A DNA stretch of 64,000 nucleotides from Prosapia bicincta. Its lineage: Eukaryota; Arthropoda; Insecta; Hemiptera; Cercopidae. The notes under the pieces were generated by a model, which saw only the letters and a program-made list of their open reading frames with translations, ran no database searches and was not told the DNA's origin. The position numbers were made by a program, and so were the translations under genes. The stretch spans positions 12,305,205 to 12,369,204 of the forward strand of contig JBAIZL010000006.1 in NCBI GenBank assembly GCA_036971475.1, read 5' to 3'. Below, in pieces: positions 22,908-32,703 of the stretch; within the stretch, counting starts at the first letter, position 1, and every line of letters starts with the position of its first letter.

Positions 22908-23385
22908 TTATACTAGTTATGAATCTTTACGGATGCACACATGCCAGGCTCCGTATAATACTTCTACGCCAAAATGATAAAATTTTAATTTCGTAAAATA
23001 AATTTGACAAAAATATTATCTGAAAAAACTAATAACAATGGAAACTACGGAAAAAAGTAAAACCTAAATAAACTATATTTGAATTTACTGTTAACTGGGT
23101 GTTTTTATAGTCTGAAATTCTCCTTTATTGTTCTGATATACCCTGAAGGTAAAAGTATTTTAAAAAAACGAGAAAACAAAACTTCATGTGAGAGTAAAAT
23201 ATTTTGTTTTACCATCAATTGAACTACGTAGATTGAAAATTAAATATTCTAGTCAGTTCCATTATGTAGCTGTGAACAGAATACTACACAATACATGAGT
23301 ACTATAACTACACATTAAAAATATTATATAAATATTGCATGTAATAAATATATACATACAATTTATATAAAATATATACTATAAT

Positions 23386-23388
<3 letters not shown>

Positions 23389-23452
<64 letters not shown>
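23389..23452. repeat. (TA)n microsatellite
   Basis: About 31 TA units directly left of a PLE end. Confidence 0.96.
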
Positions 23453-23453
<1 letters not shown>

Positions 23454-23457
<4 letters not shown>

Positions 23458-23714
23458 CAACATAGATTATACAAATACAATAATATTTAATAATTTATAT
23501 CCAAAGCTTTTCGTTGGTAAACAGTGAAAACATCATCAGGACTGAAAATTACAATAAAGTCTATTTAATACAATAATACTATACAAAATAATATTGTACG
23601 ATATATTTCATACAATAATACTGTTTACCAACGAAAATCTTTGAATATAAATAATTAAATATTCTTGTATTTGAATAGCCTATATTGTTTTAAATTATTA
23701 AACAAGAAAACGTA

Positions 23715-23717
<3 letters not shown>
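23454..23717. mobile_element. Penelope-like element ends, inverted pair
   Basis: The left part (about 23454-23560, minus strand) carries 'cctgatgatgttttcactg' and 'ccaacgaaaagctttgg' in complement. The right part (about 23590-23700, plus strand) carries 'ctgtttaccaacgaaaatct' and 'cttgtatttgaatagccta'. Both outer ends run into (TA)n. The two copies face away from each other and are joined through a short, degenerate middle, so both are strongly 5'-truncated. No coding part remains. Confidence 0.75.

Positions 23718-23763
<46 letters not shown>
23718..23763. repeat. (TA)n microsatellite between two PLE pairs
   Basis: About 22 TA units separating two inverted PLE pairs. Confidence 0.95.
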
Positions 23764-23766
<3 letters not shown>

Positions 23767-23769
23767 AAT

Positions 23770-24040
23770 TAAAATTATCTCAATAACAAGAATACAAGCT
23801 TTTAATTAATATATTTATTCAAAGCTTTTCGCCGATAAAATAGTACCAGCATCTTCAGGAAAATAATTATCTAATAAAATCAATTAGATTTTATTAGATA
23901 ATTATTTTCCTGAAGATTCTGGTACTATTTTATCGGCGAAAAGCTTTGAATAAATATACTCATTAAAAGTATTCTTGTTTTTGAAATGTGTTTAATTTAA
24001 TAACTATATTACAAGAAAACATATCATCATATTTATATAA

Positions 24041-24045
<5 letters not shown>
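23770..24045. mobile_element. Penelope-like element ends, near-perfect inverted pair
   Basis: Arms at 23811-23880 and 23888-23957 are inverted copies with one visible mismatch over 70 bp and a 7-bp spacer. Each arm holds a hammerhead-like motif (tgaaga, ctggtactattttatcgg, cgaaaagctttg in the right arm). Outside the arms both sides continue with related end sequence (caagaata and its complement) towards (TA)n. The high arm identity suggests a recent or gene-converted duplication. Confidence 0.8.
23904..23957 (+). ncRNA. Hammerhead-ribozyme-like motif, AAGCTT class
   Basis: Reading the plus strand: CTGAAGA at 23910-23916, then ctggt and atcgg as the stem II candidate, then CGAAAAGCTTTG. The palindrome AAGCTT would form the short stem III, possibly in a dimer as in other PLE hammerheads. 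The core box deviates from CUGAUGA by one base, and this arm has T where the other copies have G in stem II, so activity is doubtful. Confidence 0.4.
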
Positions 24046-24051
<6 letters not shown>

Positions 24052-24112
<61 letters not shown>

Positions 24113-24127
24113 ATGTATGTGTATGTG
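24052..24127. repeat. (TA)n-(TG)n microsatellite
   Basis: About 24 TA units followed by TG with TA interruptions. In B2 the equivalent site (56949-56960) is just a short (TA)n. Confidence 0.95.
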
Positions 24128-25302
24128 TAGACGTTTTTAAATACATAGATATAATTTGGACTAGTGACACGTGGTTTAAACCATATTAGAAACGTTTAGC
24201 AAAAGTTTGTAGACGATTTCTACAGAACCATAATGATTGTATCTTTTTTGTCTTGCCGCTACTTAGCCGATTGTTAGCGCAAGTAGTCAATAAGCGATTG
24301 AGGGCAGCACTATACCGTCTGAGTTTATTATCAGCTGATCCCTACGTATCTGATATTGCTGATCATTTTTAATTTAAATACCAAGTCATGACTAAAGTTT
24401 ATTAAGAGAAGTGATTGATAGTGCGTGTCGTATAAGACGAAGGGGAAACAGGCCGGTGTTAGCGAAATCTATGGATCAGTCTCCAATCGTTAGGATTCAC
24501 CCCGAAGGATTCTGCTAGATTCGAGGTAACCCTTCACTAATTAATATGTGATACAAAATGGTTAGGTTTCCAATATTTAAAAGTATATAGTACTTAAGTA
24601 TTAAGTATGAACACCACCCACAGTACTAGGATAGCTGTTAAGGGAAATGTTTTAGTAGGATGACGGACTTTCTAAATTTTATTTTGTGGAATAACTGTGT
24701 TATTCAGCTTTCCTACGGCGATGTAGCATGACTGACTGATACGTGTTCTATTTTGTATATAACGTTTTTAAATACATTGTAACACCACGAAAAAAATGAC
24801 TTGAATATATAATTATTTGTTATTTTATTGCATCTCTTAATCTAATATTAGTTTATCAATAATTATAAATTGTGCAGGACATTCATAAGGTTTAGAAAAC
24901 AGTCACTAACGATTACAAAACCATATTTTGAATTTCACATTTTATGATGTGTTTTCGAAGAATATAGATTCACATCTATATGGGGATTACCACTCTTCAG
25001 GCATACTCATATGTGTCCACTTTCCCCATGTCACCTCGTACTTTTTTTAAATAAGACAGAATAAACTAGATTCAATGTTTCTTCCTGTATCTTTTCATTT
25101 CATAATTACATTATTTATACCTTCGTTCTTATTCTTTTAAAATGACGAATGATCTAAATCTTCTCTTTATTATCATTAGGGTATCTCATTTCACTTTTCA
25201 AGATATCACGTATAACATATGAATTCTTATATTTTTGAGAACCTATTGTATTTTTCCATTTATTTGAATTTTGCACTTTAATTTTTATTACATTTTCTGT
25301 CT

Positions 25303-25304
<2 letters not shown>

Positions 25305-25400
<96 letters not shown>

Positions 25401-25469
25401 GTATATATATTTATTTATTTATTTATCTGTGTGGGTGTGTTTGTGTGTGAGAGAAAGAGAGAGAGAGAG

Positions 25470-25504
<35 letters not shown>
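25305..25504. repeat. Compound microsatellite (TA)n, (TTTA)n, (TG)n, (GA)n, (TG)n
   Basis: A series of simple repeats over 200 bp. Confidence 0.95.
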
Positions 25505-25948
25505 AATATGATATCCCGCCTAGATATAAATAACTAGTTTAATAAGAAGATATTGTTATTGTATAGATACAAATGATAAATTTGAACATTTTATATGATA
25601 TTTCTTTTATTAAGTTAGATTTTAAAAGTTCTACGTAAATTTGATTAGACATTATGTTGTTTTAAGGAAAACTAATAAATTAAAAATGTACCTAATTCAA
25701 GAATCAATCAGTGCAGAACCAAATCAATAAGACCAAACGATAGTAGGTAAACTAAATTGTAGTTTTTAAATACTTTACCGTACTTAACTTGACCAATACT
25801 TTAATTAATTTTTTCGTAGTAGACATAATTCCAAACAATAACGTATTTCCCAAATTATTTATAGGAAACGTTTCCTAATAAAACATAAAGTTCTAAAAGA
25901 ACCCTATCTTATGAAATTTACTTCATTATTTACCTCATTTCAATTTTA

Positions 25949-25950
<2 letters not shown>

Positions 25951-25998
<48 letters not shown>
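25951..25998. repeat. (TA)n microsatellite
   Basis: 24 TA units. Confidence 0.97.
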
Positions 25999-26002
<4 letters not shown>

Positions 26003-26202
26003 GGTTTATGTCGATAATTCTTTACTTCATATTATCGTTTAAATAAGAATATTTACGTTTTAAGAAAAATAACAGTATAGTACCGTTGTGAAATATTGAG
26101 AAAGTAAATACATATGAAAATGTATCTATCCAAAATACACTGAAACTTAGGCTCTTAGTTTAAACTGTTTGTAAAAAATAATAATTACATTTTGGTGGTA
26201 TT

Positions 26203-26220
26203 TACACACACACACACACA

Positions 26221-26286
<66 letters not shown>
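26203..26286. repeat. (CA)n-(TA)n microsatellite
   Basis: About 37 CA units with one CT interruption, then 5 TA units. Confidence 0.96.
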
Positions 26287-26922
26287 ACCTAACTCTGTCA
26301 AAGTAAAGGCGCAACTCTTTATGAAATTGATGTAACATATAATTGTTTTAACACTAAATTATTTACACGTTCTTTCGTGTGAGAATAAATAGTAAATATT
26401 TAAAGAAAGATATTTTTAGTTAAATACTATTTTCTAAGTGTTTTATATGACTGTACAAGCTTCATCATTAGACCTGAATTTTATTTTGTAAAAATATAAA
26501 ATAAATATAATTTGAATAACAAATATTTATTTCTACATCTTCATATTAAATCTTGACCCTATGAACTGTTCCCTACTAACAATAAACAAATCTTCGTTGC
26601 TATAACACGATGTTATAAAAACACGTCCAAACAACAAAAACTACACGGTTCTTTTATCCTGGTGCATGTTTAGATAAAGTACAAACTAAAAGTTAGATTA
26701 CTTTCATGGCAAGATGCCAGCATTTTCTTGCACACTGAGACAAAGTCTCTCGCCGCATTAGATAACGAGGTTGTTCTATTTAATAACGAGACTTCACGTT
26801 TCTATTTGAAGGGTCAATGGCTTCAAGGAACGTTTTCTGGACCCAAAAAGAGTCTTATTAGAGCTTTATTTCTTTTTAGAAAAATATAAGTCTGAATACA
26901 ATTAAAATATAGTTTTTCTTGG

Positions 26923-28127
26923 AACAATATAAATTGTAATGCAATAAATATTTTAGACACATAAAAGTTTTAATTATAGCCTGATTTATATATTTATTAT
27001 CAGTGTTTGTTTTCGTCTAGATAATTCATTCGAAACCTTAAGGGTGGATGTAGAGAAGAAGCTGAATAGACTAATATAGTAACATTTGATAGTTGGCCTT
27101 GAAATTCTGAAGTCCTTAGCCATTTGTCAATTCATAAAAGTTCTAAAAAACAATAATGTAGGAGGTAGAGATTTTAACGCCGACAGTATTTGTATATAGT
27201 GGTGGAAAAACAAATACAACAGTTAGATCTCGTGGAATCCTAACTTGTTTAGCCTATGTGAGTTTTATAGTTTAGCCTAATTGAGTTTTATAAAAGATGA
27301 TTCATGTTATTCAAATAGATTTCAATCCTGCTTTAAATTTTAATAAGTATAGACTATAGATGGCTTTTGGCTTCTTTCCAATTATATTCAATTCTCTGGT
27401 TTATTTAATAGCTAGCTGGCAAGCCATAAACAAAAATTTAACAATGAGCGAAAATTACGGTGGTATCCTAGCCAGAAAAAAATAAACATACCCGCTCTTA
27501 AAATCTACCTTTAATGTTTGAAGGGGAAATTAAATACTGTAAAACATCTGTTTTATAAGATCAGCTTGCATAACATGATTTAAGTATATTATGGTAATAT
27601 CTTTTATTTTATTTCGTAGCTTTCCTTATTGGATAAACTATATATTAGAGGGTTTAATTATTGTAGAACAATATTTTCGAACCTGAAGCGCTTATAAAGG
27701 AGTCGCCAGTCACTATTTCTCTCATAAACAACTCCAGATAAAAATACGTTTTTTTATTAATCAATACAGCTATGTTAAAAAAAAACACATATTTTTTAAA
27801 GGCTAATCTCTATAATAAATATGGTGATGGTTTGTCATTAATGATATTCTCTCTTATTTGGTAATTGTTTCAATTGGGGACACGCCCTTGATACGCAGAA
27901 ACCTAGATAATCTTCTAATATTAGGTGATTTTATAACTAGGAGGAGAAACATGGAATCACTTCAAAGCTAGTGTGAATGATTCTCGAGATTCGGTGTTTA
28001 GATTAAGCAAAAGAAAAATTCAAGAAACAGATCTCTATGTCAACTAAATCCTTCCATCAGCGAATAGTTCCAACATGTTTTTTTTTTTTAATATAGGTTT
28101 CCAAATAGCCCTAGTCTGTAGCTGTAT
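26923..28127. repeat. Segmental duplication A2, block alpha
   Basis: Paralogue of 1-897 plus 2171-2605. Because it lacks the mariner, it represents the uninterrupted site: the sequence at about 27715-27760 joins what lies on either side of the insertion in A1. Non-coding. Confidence 0.75.
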
Positions 28128-28734
28128 TTTAAAATAACTTTATGATCCACGTTTCCCAATTATTTTCTGAAAGTTCTTGTAACGATAAATATTGATACAA
28201 TTTATTTTTTAAATCCTATAACAAGATTTACTAGCCACGTATGTATTTATGATTGGAGGTTTATCTAAGTTACTTGTCTAATTTGAAAATTAATTGACGA
28301 GGTTTTCATATGTTTATGGTGACCCAATGTTTTTCTTCGAAACATTTTATTCTAAGGAGTATATCATAAAACAGTTTTTTTTCTTCAAGGAATTTAAACA
28401 TTCGAATACGTCAGAAAAAAATCAATTTAAAAAATACCGGTTCACACATTATTTGTACCCGAGTTAAAAATCCGGGTTTGTTCAGCCGTAAGTACATGAA
28501 CTGTTCACAATGCAGTTTAAAAACCACTTGTCAGTATTTTTTTTGTTGTAATAGTTTAGACGTTTCTAATACTTAATTATAAATACATATTACACATTGT
28601 ATTTTCCCTTGGGATAAGCGTAAACAGTGGTGTGGTTAAGTTTCTTCTGAACTTTAGATTTTACCTAATTCAATAAAAATTAAATCTTGTTTATATAATG
28701 TGTGATCACAATTTAATATAAACGCAGTCACTCA
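28128..28734. other. AT-rich sequence without recognised features
   Basis: I see no open frame or RNA gene here. Confidence 0.55.
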
Positions 28735-28774
28735 AACACACACATACACACACAAACACACACACACACACACA

Positions 28775-28826
<52 letters not shown>
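28735..28826. repeat. (CA)n-(TA)n microsatellite
   Basis: Imperfect CA then about 24 TA units, abutting a PLE end. Confidence 0.95.
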
Positions 28827-28831
<5 letters not shown>

Positions 28832-29160
28832 TACATTAAAAACATTTCAAAAACAAGAACACTATTAATGCATATATTATTCAAAGCTTTTCGGTGATAA
28901 AACAGTACCAGCATCTTCAGGAAAATAATTATCTAACAAAATATTTTTATAAAAATTAATCATATGTACTACAAACGACCATATGTTTATACGTATTGCA
29001 CTTTATGTAATTTTTTCTATAACATCAATGACCTTATGAAAAATAGTTTGGTGCCTTGATCTCACTTGAATTTGTTCATCAATTAATGAATAATATATGC
29101 CTTAAATGTATTCTTGTTTTTGAACTGTGTTTAAGTTAATAACTATATCACCATATTTAA
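28827..29160. mobile_element. Penelope-like element ends, inverted pair around a short unique middle
   Basis: The left part (28827-28960, minus strand) carries tgaagatgctggtactg, then accgaaaagctttg, then a 'gttcttgtttttgaa' end. The right part (29085-29160, plus strand) carries only the outer end ('gtattcttgtttttgaac'). Both outer ends abut (TA)n. The right copy has lost its hammerhead-like motif. Confidence 0.75.
28886..28930 (-). ncRNA. Hammerhead-ribozyme-like motif, AAGCTT class
   Basis: The minus strand reads ctgaagatgctggtactg and ttatcaccgaaaagctttg. The stem II candidate GCUGGU/AUCACC has one mismatch. The AAGCTT palindrome is intact. Confidence 0.4.
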
Positions 29161-29264
<104 letters not shown>

Positions 29265-29444
29265 GTCGAAGAAAATTATATATATTTTCAAAAAACGTGA
29301 AGCACTATACTTACTAAATTTAGCAGGTAAGTTAGGTCTACCTGAAAATTTTAGGAAAAGAATAACTATCTCAAATACAGCAAAAGAATAATTTTAACAT
29401 GTATTACTGTAGTACTATACAACGTACTACTATAATTGTTTTAG

Positions 29445-29500
29445 TTTATATATTTTTCAAAGCTTTTCAATATATTACTATCTTCTGGAAATATTAAATT
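29445..29500 (-). mobile_element. Degenerate Penelope-like element end
   Basis: Contains 'caaagcttttc' and 'atcttctgg', aligned with the AAGCTT-class motif, but stem II is lost. Confidence 0.45.
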
Positions 29501-29772
29501 TGCACAAAGTTTACAATTTTTTATTTTTTTATTACTGTTTATTATTTATTGAATTTTACATTTTACCAACACAACTGGTTAGGTTTACTTAGGTAATCAT
29601 TATTTATGAGTATGTTCCGTATTTCTTGGGTCGTTATGAAAACCATAGAAAAATAACTTTGATTTATCTGAAGTGTAATTAATAAGTCAAAAATCTTGTT
29701 TTATACTGTCATTTTATAATTAAAGAATAAATATATGGTTCAACTCACAAATATACAATTTTGTTTATTTCA

Positions 29773-29815
29773 AACGCGTTTCAACGACTAATTTGTCGTC
29801 ATCCTCAGTGAAGAT
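29773..29815 (-). ncRNA. Hammerhead-ribozyme-like motif, ACGCGT class
   Basis: The minus strand reads cactgaggatgacgac, then gtcgttgaaacgcgttt. The stem II candidate GACGAC/GUCGUU has six pairs (one G-U). GAAACGCGT follows, with the palindrome ACGCGT as the predicted stem III. The core box is CUGAGGA rather than CUGAUGA, so activity is uncertain. Confidence 0.5.
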
Positions 29816-30173
29816 ACACAAATGAAATTAACTAAAAAAATATATATATATTAAACATAACCTATAAAGTTTTAGCAAAAGTAAAAACTTTCACTCACAA
29901 GCCAGCTCGAATATTATTTATACTGCCATTTTATGTTAATGTAATATTCTTCAGTGAAACAGTTGTCTATTTGTCTGTCGGATAATATTCTTTTTTGCCT
30001 ATTTAATATTTGATTATTAAAATAATTGGGAAGTGGTACCTTACACTTGTTGTTATGTAACATTATTTTAGGCAAAAATGTTACATATTACAGCAGCATA
30101 TGATATAGTTTTAAAAAATATTAGATATTTAAGAGATATTAGTTGAAAAATAAAAATTAAAATCAATTGTAAA

Positions 30174-30622
30174 TTATAATTCTATGAAACTAATACTGGT
30201 TGAGATATGATTTCCACAACCTTTTTTTGTGAAAACAGCAGGAAAGGAATTGCAAAATGAACTCTGATCATTTTTTTTCTCGAATAGGTCTTCGAACCGA
30301 AAGGCCGCTGCAAGATGCAACTCATTATTAGTATCATATTTATGTATTTCAAAAGCCTCATAAATATTCATCCTTAGGCCTTTGTTAATTTCTTTTACAA
30401 GTATCATATTATCTATATTAGGAAATATGTGATTATTATTAATACAATGACTAGCAAAATTTGATTTATAAATTTCTGGCTTTTCATATGCATTAAAGTG
30501 CTCTTTATATTTATATTTAAGTATTTCATAGTATGCCCTTTATAAACCTTATTACAACAGGCACATAACAATTTATATACACCGTTTTTGTCATGCATAT
30601 TACTAATTTTATTATTATTCAT
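30174..30622 (-). pseudogene. PLE GIY-YIG endonuclease domain pseudogene
   Basis: This is the C-terminal part of a Penelope-like reverse transcriptase polyprotein. Upstream in reading order it shows GVYKLLCACCNKVYKGHT, the degenerate GIY-YIG start with the Cys pair typical of PLEs. After a frameshift near 30510-30540 come YKEHFNAYEKPEIYKSNFAS and HCINNNH, the Arg/His/Glu-containing middle of the domain, then NMILVKEINKGLRMNIYEAF, whose Glu fits the conserved C-terminal helix. It ends with a stop at 30174. In PLEs this domain nicks DNA to prime reverse transcription. The frameshift makes it non-functional, and the RT domain is missing. Confidence 0.85.
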
Positions 30623-30645
30623 TAAATTTATTAATTTGAACTTAT

Positions 30646-30945
30646 ATGTTTATAACCTTAATTATATTATGTTAAAGAAACAAAATATTAATATAATTTA
30701 CAAAAATTATAATGAAAATGTCATATGGACTACATTTAAATTTTTTAAATGAAAAATATCACAAAATTGTTTCAAGGTAGAAACATCAAATTTGCATATA
30801 ATACTAATAATAAGTTTGGGAAATATAATTAACAATAATACAATTATTAATATGCATGAAAAAAATGTGTATATAAATTGGAATGTGGCTGTTGTAATAA
30901 GGTTTATATAGGGCAAACTAAAGATAGAGTTATCTCCTGAATCAC
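30646..30945 (+). pseudogene. PLE RT-to-GIY-YIG junction fragment, head-to-head with the previous copy
   Basis: Reading the plus strand, near 30785-30830 a frame gives NIKFAYNTNNKFGKYN, the usual PLE linker between RT and endonuclease. After stops and a one-base slip, LECGCCNKVYIGQTKDR (about 30872-30925) gives the GIY-YIG start with an intact YIGQT. The copy ends abruptly near 30945. It faces the minus-strand copy at 29700-30645, so the two are joined through their upstream parts. Confidence 0.7.
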
Positions 30946-31192
30946 AATTTACATGTGCTCGCTAATATGATAGTATGTGGTAGTATAATTGGTCTTTGTT
31001 CTCAGAAAAGACCACATAATATCAATACTTTTGTCTCATGAAGAATTGGGCGTTACAAAAGACAACCACCGACTTCAGTATTTTCTTGGAAACAGGCTTA
31101 GAATAAATTAAGTTTTCGTTATTGGAAAATTATTTCTTTACTTTTCCCTAAATGACAATTATAAATTCTATTATAATATAAATATAATTGTC

Positions 31193-31379
31193 TTGTTATA
31201 TTCGCACCATGCTTTTAAATGTTTTAAGTATTTTTTTCTTAAAATATATGAACTACTTTTACATTCATATTACAAACATTCGTGCTATTTTATAATTGTT
31301 ATAGTAAGCAAGTGCAACACAAATATGTTGATAATTGTTGCAAAGGAACACTCATCGGTCATTGTTTATAGAAAACATA
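31193..31379. other. AT-rich sequence, no gene supported
   Basis: An 87-codon frame runs from 31193 into the conserved block at 31400. It is hydrophobic and has no recognisable domain, and its extension over the conserved block is not maintained in the other copy at 48480. I do not call a gene. Confidence 0.4.
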
Positions 31380-31389
31380 CAGGCTTTGA

Positions 31390-31660
31390 CACCACTGTTA
31401 TAACCGTAAACATTATCTGGCCTAGCGAATTCCCAAGTTGGGAAAAGTTTGCATAGAAGCTAAAGTTTAGCGCTCTTGAGAGCTTTAAATGTCTTACCCT
31501 GAAGTTTCCTAGGCCCGTAAAAAACGCATCAATTCAAAGTCATAAATTTTAAAGAAGGGAAGGAAACGAACTGCAGATAATTTAGGTTTATTCTACAAAA
31601 TATAAACTTTCATTTTAAAGAAACTGCTGCCTTAAATTACTTATTGATAGAGCAATTACG
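31390..31660. repeat. Conserved block eta, copy 1
   Basis: Matches 48475-48700. About 55 bases from 'cgaattcccaagttgggaaa' (31426) through 'tttagcgctcttgag' are identical in the two copies; similarity is weaker on both sides. Short inverted repeats lie inside (cccaa-gttggg; agcgctcttgagagct). Function unknown. Confidence 0.65.
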
Positions 31661-32478
31661 AAAGATCCCCAAATGTTAATCTACTTTAATATATATATAT
31701 ACTTTTATATTAATTGGTAATTATATATTTTTGTATAATTATGAAAGTGTATTAAAAATGTTTAAAGGTTTTTAGGTAGAACATTGAACCGGTTTATTTC
31801 TGAATTGTTAAAGTGTAAAAACCTCGAGTAAAATTATTTTGAACATGAAATTTATAAAGAAACACTAATTGCTATGCGACATTTTACCAATCACCTGCAT
31901 TGTGTCTAATTAGGGTTGAATATCTTTTTCGTTTAATCTTAGTAAGACTCTCTCTTCGTTTCCAGAGATATCAAAAGTTTATAATGGTCTACCTTAGTAA
32001 TCGCTAAAACATTTTGATTTTGGCAATGCTTAAATTTTGTAGCTGGCTACAGACTTACGTTTTCAGACATATATATAATAACACATTTATTCTTACATAA
32101 GACAGTTATTGTACGATGTAACACAATGTTCCGCGTTTTTTTCGTAATTTCTTATAATCCGGTTTAAAATAAAATTTAAATAACATAATTAGGTTTTCTC
32201 CTCACTTTTATCGTTTTTGAGAAGCAGACATTGATCATCATTAGGAGATGTACATAATTTAAAAACTAAAATGTAATTTTTTGTTTTTTAAATTTCTCTA
32301 ACATATTTCTCAAATTTCCTCTCTGTTTGTATATTTTTAATATGGTTATACGTTTTTTTGTAACATAATAAACGAATAAATATATCTTAAATATAAAAAT
32401 ATGTATACCTTTATTAATTACAAATCGTTACCAAAATAAATGTATCAGTATCATCAGAAAAAACAATAAAAAAAAAAT
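31661..32478. other. AT-rich sequence without recognised features
   Basis: I see no open frame, RNA gene or repeat except short AT tracts (for example 31689-31701). Confidence 0.5.
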
Positions 32479-32703
32479 AAAAACATACACAAAACTCACA
32501 AATTATTCATTTATTTACTCATACGCGTTTCAATGACCACGTCATCATCATTAGTGAGTGTTACTACTACAAACTCTAACTTACAACTACAACATTTGTA
32601 AGTTGGTGTTTGTAGTAGTAACACCCAATGATGATGAGGACTTGGTCATTGAAACGCGTATGAGTAAATAAATGAATAATTTGTGAGTTTTGTGCATGTT
32701 TTT
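32479..32703. mobile_element. Compact inverted pair of ACGCGT-class PLE ends
   Basis: Arms at 32479-32586 and 32596-32703 are inverted copies with a few mismatches and a 9-bp spacer. Each arm has an outer A/T-rich end ('aataatttgtgagtttt'), a GAAACGCGTA box, and a stem II candidate (atgac/gtcat in the left copy; partly broken in the right copy). No coding sequence is left between them. Confidence 0.75.
32523..32562 (-). ncRNA. Hammerhead-ribozyme-like motif, ACGCGT class
   Basis: The minus strand reads ctaatgatgatgacgtggtc then attgaaacgcgta. Stem II GAUGAC/GUCAUU forms six pairs (one G-U) around a 3-nt loop. The core is CUAAUGA rather than CUGAUGA. Confidence 0.45.

Larger units (their letters stand above)
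19700..25260. repeat. Segmental duplication B1
   Basis: Aligns collinearly with about 52300-58110. Landmarks are 'aacagaagatatataaacag' (19838 and 52467), 'actccaccgagtct' (20034 and 52663), 'aatgagttcccttgtt' (20899 and 53190), the GTGAC stem-loop (21767 and 55314), 'accacgtgccagacattta' (22891 and 56448), 'tttattatcagctgatc' (24325 and 57152) and 'tttattatcattagg' (25169 and 57976). Identity varies roughly from 80 to over 90% by eye. The copies differ by PLE insertions at (TA)n sites. I find no host gene. Confidence 0.85.
25505..26690. other. AT-rich sequence with two microsatellites, no gene seen
   Basis: Apart from (TA)n at 25951-25998 and (CA)n(TA)n at 26203-26286 I recognise nothing here. 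Confidence 0.55.
29700..30645 (-). mobile_element. Penelope-like element, 5'-truncated, with GIY-YIG remnant
   Basis: In minus orientation it comprises a GIY-YIG endonuclease remnant (30174-30622), about 340 bp of 3' untranslated sequence, a hammerhead-like motif (29773-29815) and a terminal sequence 'atatttgtgagttg...tttattctttaattat' (29705-29750). The terminal part matches the PLE copy at 54746-54795, which defines one PLE family (ACGCGT class). Confidence 0.85.

Noticed and set aside
30707..30916. 69-codon minus-strand frame
   Set aside because: Antisense to the plus-strand PLE fragment whose VYIGQT and Cys residues are recognisable.
31689..31701. Short (TA)n next to block eta as a fourth PLE empty site, compared with 48747-49709
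   Set aside because: Only the left flank shows weak similarity; the right flanks do not match, so I do not count it.
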